Positions 50,157-59,602 of a stretch of DNA of 64,000 bases are shown here, one piece after another. The notes beneath the pieces are model-generated. The model was not told the DNA's origin and did no database searches. It saw only the letters and a program-made list of their open reading frames with translations. A program made the translations under genes and the position numbers. Position 1 is the first letter of the stretch. Each line of letters starts with the position of its first letter. Source of the DNA: Channa striata. Taxonomy: Eukaryota > Chordata > Actinopteri > Anabantiformes > Channidae. Where the stretch lies: positions 2,790,001 through 2,854,000 of the forward strand of contig CM065182.1 of assembly GCA_033026295.1 (NCBI GenBank). Direction: 5' to 3'.

Positions 50157-53100
50157 CTACATTGATGGAAAGGTCACGTAGTGCTTTCCTTTGGAGAAAA
50201 TCATCAGAGCCTCTCCATTCTTCGTTTCGTCCGTCACCATCTCGAGGACGGACTCAGCTACGTCAGACACACTGAGACAAAAGGACAAAGAGACAACTCA
50301 TACAGACGGTGTCATTCAGCACGTTTTTGCAGATTTTTGTGAAGCTCAGTTAACTTTAACAAGAAGACACAAGCAGAGACTCACTTTAACGTCCCAGCTT
50401 TGCTTATCATCTGTTCGATCACATCAGCAAGGTGGGAGAACTGTCCCATTTTGGAGTTGGGATCAGAGAGGAACTCAGTTTGGACGAAACTTGGGCAAAT
50501 GACGTTGAATCGAATTCCATATCCTGATGCAGCAGAAGCCCCCTAGTAAAAGACACAGACAGTGAGGCGGAAGCAGTTGGTGTAAAACCCAGAGACCGAC
50601 GTGATTTATTTTCTCTTTTACATTCAAATCAAAAACAAATCAAAGCGTGTTTATACAGCGCCTTGACCAACGTGCTTTAGAGTAAAAATAATATCTAAAA
50701 TGTATAAAATACAGATACGCAATTAAGACCAATAATCTACTGAACCACTAATAAATGCTTCAAGTAGTACAAGGAAATAAAACTTCTTGCAACCAATTTA
50801 AAACTAATACATTAATAAAATTATCGAGCTACCCATTCGAAATGCAAAACGTCCTTTTACAACACTGTAAAACACAAGCCAACCAACAAATAGAAATGTG
50901 TAAATAAATAAATCGCAGTTGTAATAGGAGACTGTTGCAAGCAGTAGGTGCTACTACAGCGAGTCGTCCCATCTCCTGTGTCTGGTGGGGGGCCACTAGG
51001 CTCCGCTCCTAGGACCCCAGTGATCTGGATTGCCTACGTGGCTTTAGGAGGTCGGATAAATAAGGTGGAGTGAGACTTCTCAGTGCCGTAAAAAATCAAT
51101 CCTGGATTTGAGTCAGTGGAGAGAGAATGAAACTGGGGAAATATGTGTGAGTGTTTGTTAGGAAACGTGCTGCAGCTGCAGACGAGCGAATGACGGTTTT
51201 GAAAGGCTGCTGTCTAATGTGGAGGCGTGAGCTGATAAATGCATGAACTTTTCTAACTGCCCTCCACTCAAATCTGGCTTAACCTTGGACAGAAATCCAA
51301 GCTGGACTTGCCTGGACTTGATTTTCCAGGCTTAGACTGCTGTCCAGAAAGACCCCAAGATCCCTCACAGGTTAGTGGGGAAATTGGGGTCACATCAGTA
51401 GAAATGCTTTTACCAAATGGAATTTATTATCAAATTATCTTTATTTTTTTTTGATTCACACGATCACACAGTTCTGAAAACTGTGTCACTAAATCTTTGT
51501 GAATCTTTAGACTGACGACCACAGTGGCCCTGAAAGCTCCACGTGGTGCCACTGAAAAAAACAGATGCAAATTAGAAAAACAAACGATCTGACGACACTG
51601 CAAGAAACTAGACGGAACGTTAATGTGTACAGCAGGAAACTGTGATGTTTCTTGGGGGCACAGTAAAGCGACGGACACAACTGGGACACGCATGTTGCTG
51701 CTGTGGTGCTGCTGAAGTTGAGTGAACTCACACTCGAAGCAGCTCTCAACAGCAGCCTTTTCCTGCCCACAGATTATTGCCAAAACTAGGAGAATATGGA
51801 AGAAAGATCTACGTCAAACTCTCAAATGTCAACTTTAACAAAAGTGACAAACACTTCACCTTCACGCTGACACCTGTTTGCCTGTATTTGATTTGCCACA
51901 TTTCCTGATCACATGGGTGTCGTCTGTGTCGTTGGACTCTACAGGCAGAGCTCACCTTGAAATTAAAACTTCCACATATGAGCTCGATATGTGGAAGCTC
52001 ATCAAGGTGACACACGGGTTTGGAATTTCTACCGCAAACACGAGTTATGGTTAGACGGCAACCAGAACTGTTGGTCTGACTGTCCTGTTTGTGTGTCATT
52101 TCCACACCTACATACATACACAACCAGCAAAGCTAATTAATTCAGTGGATTATCTTGAATAAAATCTATATTTTGCGTCCTTACTCATAAGAAAAACTTC
52201 CTCACCGCCATTGCTCGGGTGAAGCCCACCACTCCGTGTTTGGTGGCTGTGTAGACTGGACAGGTTATTAGAGGCCCGAGACCTGAGGAATGCAGGTTAT
52301 GTAAGTTAATATTAGGGTAAAAAAAATTAACTGGCAGCACAAATTTTACACACATGGTCACTACAGGTTTACATAGATGGGGCAGAAATATGAGATATTT
52401 TGACACTTAAACTGCATATTAATCCACGTCGCCAGCCTCCATCTGATGCTTTCATACTAATTCTAAAAGCTCACATCTCGGACAGAATGCAAAGTTCAAA
52501 CATTCAATGTTGCACGTAAGATTTGTGCTCCTGCAAAAAAAGCTAATACTGTGTTTCTCAACATTGTTCAATAATTGGGAATTAAATGTGGCTAAACAGC
52601 ACAGCGTGTCATTTTTTGCCTTTACCTGCCATGGACGCCGTGTTGACGACGACCCCTCCCCGACCTCCAGACAACTTGTTCATGTGCTGCAGGGCCACGT
52701 ACGTCCCCCTGATAACGCCCAGCTACAACAGCAGATGAAAACTGTTTACTTTATAAATATGAACCGGCAGGACAGTGAAGTGAAGGTAGAAAACAACTGC
52801 ACCTGACGTCTTTCACTTCATCATTACAGCCTGGATTTTTTAACTGTACTTATTAATTAAAGCATATTGTAACGTCAGAAGCTCCTCACTTTAACTGTCA
52901 GGTTCCCAAATAATTTCCGTTTAAAAAACAGAATATGTTTTTTAAACGTGTCACGTGTTGCTCTTTCTGTCTCACCAGGTTTATCGAGACGCTTTTCTCC
53001 CACTCGTTCTCGTTCAAGATGCCAGCGTTGTTGCACAGGATGTCGATTCCTCCGAAGGTATCCACAGTTTTCTCGAAGGCAGCTTGAACGCAGGAAACAA

Positions 53101-53957
53101 GTTAAGCTCTTCTTCTTCTTAAATGTTTGAAGGATGGCATCATGAAAACAATCACACGCTTAACTAATCTGTAACTCCATGATCCACCAGCTGATACTTT
53201 CACCGACACCGTCAGCAATTAAACAACAATGTACGACTTTGTACGTGTATGTTTTTACCTTTGAGCTGTTCCTCTGACTCGACGTTACAGCTGAGGAACA
53301 AAGTCCTGTCTTGTCCGTACTGTTTACTGAGGTTTTCAACTAAAGTTTTTGCTGCACTTTCGTTCACATCCAAGAGGACTACCTGTACAGGTGAAAGAGC
53401 ATCAGTTTTTTTAAAGCTACACCTCAAACTCAAGGCCCTGCGATAAATTATAACTAAAATTTTAAAAAACTAGTTAGTCAGAATAGAAGTGGATCAAGCA
53501 CAGAACCCTGGGGGACACCACAGACAACAGCGAGCCAGTTACAGCTGAGTCTGTAATTATCTGTCTTTTCCAATAGATAAATAATAAAAACCTTCGCTTC
53601 AGCAGCACATGTATCCAAATCAATACAAGTAATACGTGTTATCCAGACAAAACAGGATTTTAGTTAACGTGCCTATTACAGTGCTATGGAACTATGCTCT
53701 TTTCTAAAACCGGACCGAATATCAGACAGATAATGGGTCCAGAGTAAAAAACCACAAAAGTGATGCAAAAAAAGTTTATGAAACAAAGCAAGAAAAAACA
53801 GACACAAGATCAAGACGAAAACAGAGTTTCAGTGACTTTGCTTCGACTGAAAGTAACTGAAATTAAAGGGGGTCTTTCCCCCCTCCCATGATCCGCCCAT
53901 GATCTCGGACGGTTAATGTCCTGTGATTTTACGGAATTTGTGCCAAATCTGATTGCA

Positions 53958-53991
<34 letters not shown>

Positions 53992-54139
53992 CACAGCCTT
54001 TTTAAAACGTCATTCCCATCATGACAATAACTCCTCCGGATGTTACCTTGGCTCCGTTGTGGAGAAGCTTCTCCGTTATCGCTTGTCCGATCCCCATTGC
54101 TGCTCCCGTCACCACCGCGGTTTTACCGCTCAACGCCAT
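50157..54139 (-). CDS. hpgd: 15-hydroxyprostaglandin dehydrogenase-like SDR, copy C
   Basis: Third member of the array, 256 residues from seven exons: 54139-54047, 53382-53259, 53082-52976, 52722-52626, 52282-52206, 50542-50385 and 50271-50157. It has TGAAMGIG, Asp36, NNAG, Ser138, Tyr151 and Lys155; residue 148 is Cys and Phe185 is kept (CPSFVQTEF). It ends YVTFPSM. Intron positions and phases equal those of the other copies. Intron 5 (1.66 kb) is enlarged by a LINE remnant. The stop codon is followed within 25 bases by a MITE, so the 3' UTR is largely transposon-derived. The frame is open upstream of the chosen ATG but has no ATG there. Confidence 0.88.
50600..51400 (-). mobile_element. LINE remnant in intron 5 of copy C
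   Basis: On the minus strand, about 51365-51280 reads VRDLGVFLDSSLSLENQV, a conserved segment found after the reverse-transcriptase core of fish LINEs (the NLGV-FD motif). Further bases (GTTAGGAAACGTGCTGCAGC, and TAAATGCATGAACTTTTCTA) match repeat sequence frequent in teleosts. Frames are broken and the 5' part is missing. A different subfamily from the remnant at 58040-58766. Confidence 0.6.
51952..52010. repeat. Nested hairpin in intron 5 of copy C
   Basis: CTTCCACATAT (51969-51979) pairs exactly with 51987-51997 around a 7-base loop. Outside it TCACCTTGA (51952-51960) pairs with TCAAGGTGA (52002-52010). Confidence 0.75.
53470..53750 (-). mobile_element. LINE fragment in intron 1 of copy C
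   Basis: Contains CAGAACCCTGGGGGACACCA and a downstream AACCGGACCGAATATCAGAC stretch, both in the style of degraded fish LINE sequence. No open frame. Family not assigned. Confidence 0.4.
53961..53991 (+). repeat. (GT)n microsatellite
   Basis: About 15 GT units, intron 1 of copy C, 56 bases from the donor. Confidence 0.95.
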
Positions 54140-54231
54140 TTCGGCAGCTCGGCACGAGCTCGGGAGGAAAGTCCGCTGGAGGCTCCGCGCAGACACAGGC
54201 AAAGAATCCGACGACGGCGGTTTCCGGCCAG

Positions 54232-54261
54232 CACCGCCCACGGAGACATGCTCAGCGTGTC
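54232..54261 (-). promoter_or_regulatory. Conserved promoter-proximal block, copy C
   Basis: A 30-bp block 93 bases upstream of the start codon. It matches the block of copy D at 25 of 30 positions by eye. Shared core on minus: GCATGTC, then GTGGG. Confidence 0.5.
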
Positions 54262-56051
54262 CGGACAGGCTGCGGATGTGGGGCCCAGAAGTGTCTGTTT
54301 AATTAGACCGACAACTGAGGCGGACGGTGGACGGAACTTTGAGCTGACGAAACAAACGGAAACGCGTTTGTGTTGTGAAATGATCCGGAGTAAACGGAAA
54401 CTTTTTTTTATTCATTGTCATTTATGTTTGAGGAACACGAACTTTTATTAGAATCCAGTCTGGTTCCTGTGACTGAGGAGTTCCCAGGAACCAAAGCCCC
54501 GTGAAGGTTAAAAACAGGCCAATTCATCCAGCGGTTAGTGGACAGAGTGACATCCGCCACGGTTGTCATGGTTACGGCCCAGATGCCTGTTATGACATAC
54601 GTCACTTTAATCAAAACTGTAAATACACTTAACGCCTTCTCAGTGTGTGTGTGTGTGTGTGTGTGTGTGCGGAGTCATAGTGACTTGAAATGAGCGGAGG
54701 GAGCTTAAATGAATTTGGATAAAGTCTCTGACGTAACACACACAATAAATAAGTGTAATAAATCGTGTAGAATACTGGTAAATGTGTTTATTATATTCAA
54801 ACCTCCTTCCAGGAAGTTACTTCCTGTATGTCTCAGGCTGCCCTGGACTTGGACGTGAATGAGATGACCGTGAGATAATTATGAGATCTTAAATACTACT
54901 GCAACTCACAGTTTATCAAACCTAACAAATTAATATTAGGCGGGAAATCCCTGTTGCAGTGACATACCCGAGGGACTTTTAGCAGGATGCGTTTCAAAAT
55001 ATTGAGTTATAACGAATAAATTAACCACGTGACTTCTCCAATGATCGTTGCAATCTGCTGCATCACCACCAGGTGTCATCATTTAAACTGTCCTCCACGT
55101 CTACACCAACCAGCCACAACATTAAAACGGGTCCCGATGCAGAACGATGGCTGAGGAGATCAGAGATGTTAAGCTGCTGCCAATACTCAGTTCAAACAGA
55201 GTTATAAATAATTTTCCTTTAGGATCGGTGCACATATTTTTACTTTCTCAAAAAATCAGATACCTGCCTGTAGTATTTTACTTGCACTTTAAACCTGATT
55301 TGATTGATCAAACCTGTCAATCAAATCAATCAATCATGAGTCAATCCCTGTTTTACGGTGAATCAGAAGCGAATGCTCGTGTGGCTGCACCCGTCTATTT
55401 CCTGTTGCTGCCTATCTGCACTCTGAAGCTAAATATCATTGTTTTGGTAACGTGGTAAGTGTAGACAGAATGCTTTCAAAGGTTTTTCTTTACATTTACA
55501 GAACACATGAGGAAGGTAATTTTTTTTTTATTGGTAACCACAATGTGAATAGATGATGAAGATGTGGAGTTTGGTGAAATTGATTTCCAGAAATCAACAA
55601 CAATCTAAGAGACTTCTGCTTTTAATCTAACATCCAAATTCTCTCCTAATACAAGCTACAAAATAAAACCTTTGACAGAACCTTTGCTTGCATTAAACCT
55701 TCATGCCTCTGTCCCTGTAAGAGGAAAGCGAGTTCTTTTACATCTTAACCAACAGCAAGTTTTTCAAAGTGGAACTAAAACTCTCACGAGACTCTTGATA
55801 GGATTCACGGCCATGACCACTGAATAACAAAACCACATAGTGACCAGAATTTTAAAGAAATCATAAAACTACTAATGAACAAATAAATGTAAGAAGAGTG
55901 TTTAAAAAAAAAAGTTACATAAACTGAGAGACCAGGCATTGAGTGTATGGATGCACACTGGATCGTGTGTGTGGGTTTGTGGTTATTTTGCACAGAAAGG
56001 AAGACACAAAATCTGCCTCTGTAGTCCTGAGGTTGGACCCACTACCAAGAT
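54262..56051. other. Spacer between hpgd-like copies C and D
   Basis: No gene recognised. It contains (GT)n at 54643-54669, the repeat fragment at 55100-55190 and AT-rich sequence including a T run at about 55521. Confidence 0.45.
55100..55190. repeat. Repeat fragment shared with 42210-42295
   Basis: Contains CCAGCCACAACATTAAAAC, a motif frequent in fish interspersed repeats, and about 60 bases alignable with 42210-42295. Confidence 0.5.
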
Positions 56052-59000
56052 CTAATCTAGTGAAGGGAAAGTCATATACTGTTTTCCACGATTGAGGATC
56101 AGGAGGATCTCTCCGTTCTTTGTCTCGTCCATCACCAGCTCAAGGACAGATTCAGCAACCTCAGACACGCTGAAAGGAAAAGGCGCAGAGACATCAATTA
56201 ACATGCACGGACGCACCGTCTTTATCATGGTCTTTAGCAGGTACAAAAGGTTAGTAGTAAACTTAGACTCACGTTAACATCTCCGTGCCTTCTATTTGCT
56301 TGACTTTATCACTCAAATGGTAAAACTGTCCTACTTGGTATTTGGTGTTGGAGACAAGGTCAGTCTGTACAGAACTTGGGCAAATAGCGTTGCACCGAAT
56401 ACCATATCCTGAGGCAGTACAGGCAGCCTGGGAAATGTCCATGTCGAACAAGCAGGAAAAGGGAAAAGCCCCGAGATTATTTCTTCTCTCAGTTCATTAT
56501 ATTCACACATTAAATCTGCAACCAAAGAAAATACATGGGCGTCAAAAAGATGTGGCCTTACCGCTATGGCCCGAGTGAAGCCGACCACACCGTGCTTACT
56601 GGCCGTGTAGACGGGGCAGCTCATTAGAGGGCGAAGACCTGAAAAATTTGGACAACATCAAAATTCCTTCCTTCATGATCAGTTGTTGAGGCAGCACGTT
56701 TCTTAATAACATGATCGTGTTGAGACACGTCAGCGTCTGTTCAGTTCTCAGTGCTGAGACTTTGTACTAATGACAAAAGTAGTGCACACACTGATCATTT
56801 GGAGCACAATGAATCATCCAAAATCCTTATGGAACGTGGGATAATAGCTGCACTGAACCATCTACGTCTGGTCTTTGGGGATTGGTGAATTTATTGCAAA
56901 CTGATTGTGTTGTACGCTCTGTCATTTTGAACTTCGATATGCATAATAAATCCTTTTACCTGCCCTGGACGCCGTGTTGACGATGACCCCTCCGCGACCT
57001 CCAGTCAACTTGTTCATGTGCTGCAGGGCCAGGTAAGTCCCCTTGACGACACCCAGCTACAACACAGAATCAGAGCTGTTTATTTGGCTGAACAGGACCA
57101 GGACAGGACGTCTGTTTTCCAGTCACGTGTTGCTCTTTCTGTCTCACCAGGTTTATCGAGAGGCTTTTCTCCCACTCGCTCTCGTTCAAGATGCCAGCGT
57201 TGTTGCACAGGATGTCGATTCCGCCAAAGGTGTCCACAGTTTTCTTGAAGGCAGCTTGAATGCAGGAAAATCGTCACAAACTAGTTAAGATCTTCCTCCT
57301 ACATGTTTCACTCAGACAACCTGTGTTGTGGGGTGTGACTTGAAAAATTACTCGCTACACTAATCTGTAAGTGAATGGTTCACCCCCTGGTCAGTTCGAG
57401 ACAAAATGTCCCCATGTTTGTGGACTTCGTGGTATCAGTACAGACATAGACTGACTGCAGGTATTGGCTGCGATTGGGACCGATTCGTTTCAGGTGTTTA
57501 TTCCAGGAAACTGTTGTGTATGTGTCCACTCAGCTGTCCATCTGTTGTATGGGCGTATTTATAAGGACCAGTTTGAGCTTCAGACTTTGAAAGGAAATTT
57601 TAAAAGGTGACTTTTCCATGACGTCAGTGATTGACCTAAACAAATGTGTCCATGTAGGTTTTACCTTTGATCTGCTCTTCTGACTCAACGTTGCAACAGA
57701 GGAACAAAGTCCTGTCCTGTCCATACTGTTTTTTGAGGTCTTCCATCAAAGTCTTTGCTGCACTTTCATTCACATCCAAGAGGACTACCTGTACAGGCGA
57801 AAGACAATCACATATGCACAATAAAATCTGTATTGATATGACTGAGTACAATGATACTAGTGCTCTGCAGAGGAGCAGGTCTAGGGAGCTTGTGTCTCTT
57901 TGACAGACACACTATGGATGCATTACCAAACCAAACTACTGGGCAGAGACCCAGGAGTTCAGGAGGCACATGGCCAGAGCCTCTGAAGTTACTGTTCATA
58001 TTTGGTCTTAAAAAAAAAAGCTCAGACAAAAGATGCAAACAACTCAAACTAACTAAAGACCATCCAAAAGTTGAACAAACGACTGAAAAGAGACACAAAA
58101 ATAGAGTTTGGCAGCTCATTCCACCACCGTGGGATCACTGAGCTGAAGAGTTTTCCTTGGTGTCTTCTGTGTGGCGCTGGGACTACCAGACGTCGTTCGC
58201 TGGCCGAGCGCAGCGGACGGGAGGGGCTGTAGACCTGAATGAATGAGTTTAAGTAAGCCGGAGCTGTTGAGTTGATCAGTCTGTGGGCAAGAGACAGAGC
58301 TTTGAACTTAATCCTAGCAGCTACAGGAAGCCAGTGCAGAGATCTGAAGAGCGGAGTGACGTAAGTCCTTTTTTGGCTGGTTAAAGATGAGGCGTGCTGT
58401 TGCATTTTGGATCATCTGCCGGGGTTTGGTCGTGCATGCCGCTAACCCCATCAACAGCGCGTTGCAGTAATCTAGACGAGATATGATCAGTGCCTGCATG
58501 ATGAGTTGAGTCGTGTACTCAGAGAGGTAGAGTCTGATCTTTATGATGTTGTGGAGAGCAAATCTACACGACCTAGAGACTGAGGCGTTGTGTTCCGTGA
58601 AGCTCAGTTGGTCGTCAAAGATGACCCCCAGATTTCTGGCCGATTTAGCGGGGACAGTCACTTCAGATCCAATGTTGATGCTGATGTTGTGCTGTGTCAA
58701 AGGTTTGCCTGGGAAGACTAGAACCTCAGTCTTGGAGATGTTGAGCTGAAGATGTCTTTCTCTCATTCAAGCAGAAATGTCAGAGAGACAGGCAGAGATG
58801 CTTGTCGAGACAGTGGAGTCGTCTGGTGGAAAGGACAGGAAGAGCTATTGAACTATCTATTGGATGGACGTGTTCCACATGTCCAGCATAAGAAACGCAT
58901 CAGTATAGTTGCACCTGGAACGTGTTGTTCTTTCAGCATCACAATGACGCGTATCCCAAAAAGACATAAAAGGAAAGTGAATGAGAAAACTGTTTTTTTT

Positions 59001-59490
59001 AAATAAAGATAAAAATCTTCTTCTTCTTCCAAAATTAAAATAAGGCTGTGCAAACTGAAGCAGGAAGTGGCTCTGCAATTCTGTGACTAATACAGTAGAA
59101 ATGTGGGGTTCCTAACGGTTAAAGGGGTCATTTCTCACCAGCATGCCATTTTTATGGCTCATGAGGAGCAGTGTTGATCAAGTACTTCATGTGAAGGCGG
59201 AAGCAGAGACTTCTCTCTCGCACCATGAGAAAACAAGCTTTGTTATGCTGAGAGAAGGATATGATAATGCTGGAATCACGAGATAATGGCTTACATCTCG
59301 GTGTTGTAACACCACCTTTTAAAAGTCAAAATGTCAACCACCTTCTGACTCGTGCACATGCTCAAACTTCCCTGTAAGCTGTCGCAAGACACTTTACCTT
59401 GGCACCGTTTTGTAGAAGCTTCTCTGTTATGGCTTGTCCAATTCCTTTTGCTGCTCCAGTCACTACCGCGGTTTTACCACTCAAAGCCAT
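56052..59490 (-). CDS. hpgd: 15-hydroxyprostaglandin dehydrogenase-like SDR, copy D
   Basis: Fourth member of the array, 256 residues from seven exons: 59490-59398, 57788-57665, 57254-57148, 57056-56960, 56638-56562, 56427-56273 and 56169-56052. It keeps TGAAKGIG, Asp36, NNAG, Ser138 (NTASRAG), Tyr151 and Lys155. Residue 148 is Cys. Unlike the other copies, residue 185 is Ser (CPSSVQTDL) where Phe contacts substrate in the human enzyme, and exon 6 differs most in sequence. Intron 1 (1.6 kb) holds a LINE remnant. Exon 7 shares an identical tract with copy B. A TTTAAAAG TATA-like box lies near 59567-59560 on the minus strand. Frame and splice sites are intact, so it should be expressed unless promoter activity is lost. 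Confidence 0.86.
56110..56250 (-). repeat. 141-bp tract identical to 44221-44361
   Basis: Exon 7 (60 bases) plus intron 6 (81 bases) of copy D, identical to copy B. See the entry for the partner. Confidence 0.9.
58040..58766 (-). pseudogene. 5'-truncated LINE reverse-transcriptase C-terminal remnant
   Basis: Two overlapping minus-strand frames (58766-58314 and 58405-58049) together give the C-terminal part of a non-LTR retrotransposon protein: LNISKTEVLVFP, then NLGVIFDDQLSF, RLDYCNALL, SLHWLPVAARIKFKAL and IPRWWNELP. The switch of frame near 58350 is a frameshift and the catalytic YADD core and endonuclease are absent, so it is dead. It lies in intron 1 of copy D in the same strand as the host gene. 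It resembles L2/CR1/Rex-type fish LINEs. Confidence 0.8.
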
Positions 59491-59572
59491 TTCAGCAGCT
59501 CGCCACAAGCCCAGGAGGACGTCAGGTGGAGCAAATGTTCCGAAAGGGCAGGTGGTGCTGCTTTTAAACAAA

Positions 59573-59602
59573 CACCTCCCACAGTGACATGCCCAGAGTG
59601 TC
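59573..59602 (-). promoter_or_regulatory. Conserved promoter-proximal block, copy D
   Basis: A 30-bp block 83 bases upstream of the start codon, 25 of 30 positions equal to copy C by eye. A TATA-like TTTAAAAG lies between it and the start codon. Confidence 0.5.

Noticed and set aside
51430..51783. 117-codon minus-strand frame in intron 5 of copy C
   Set aside because: Cys/Ser/Phe-rich composition without family motifs, no splice support, and it lies inside an intron.
48008..54241. In-frame N-terminal extensions of hpgd-like copies B and C (up to 48121 and 54241), and of D to 59571
   Set aside because: The frames are open but begin only at GTG or TTG; no ATG is present, and the conserved MAL start fits the family.
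58040..58766. Active retrotransposon
   Set aside because: The frame is shifted, the catalytic core and the 5' half are missing.
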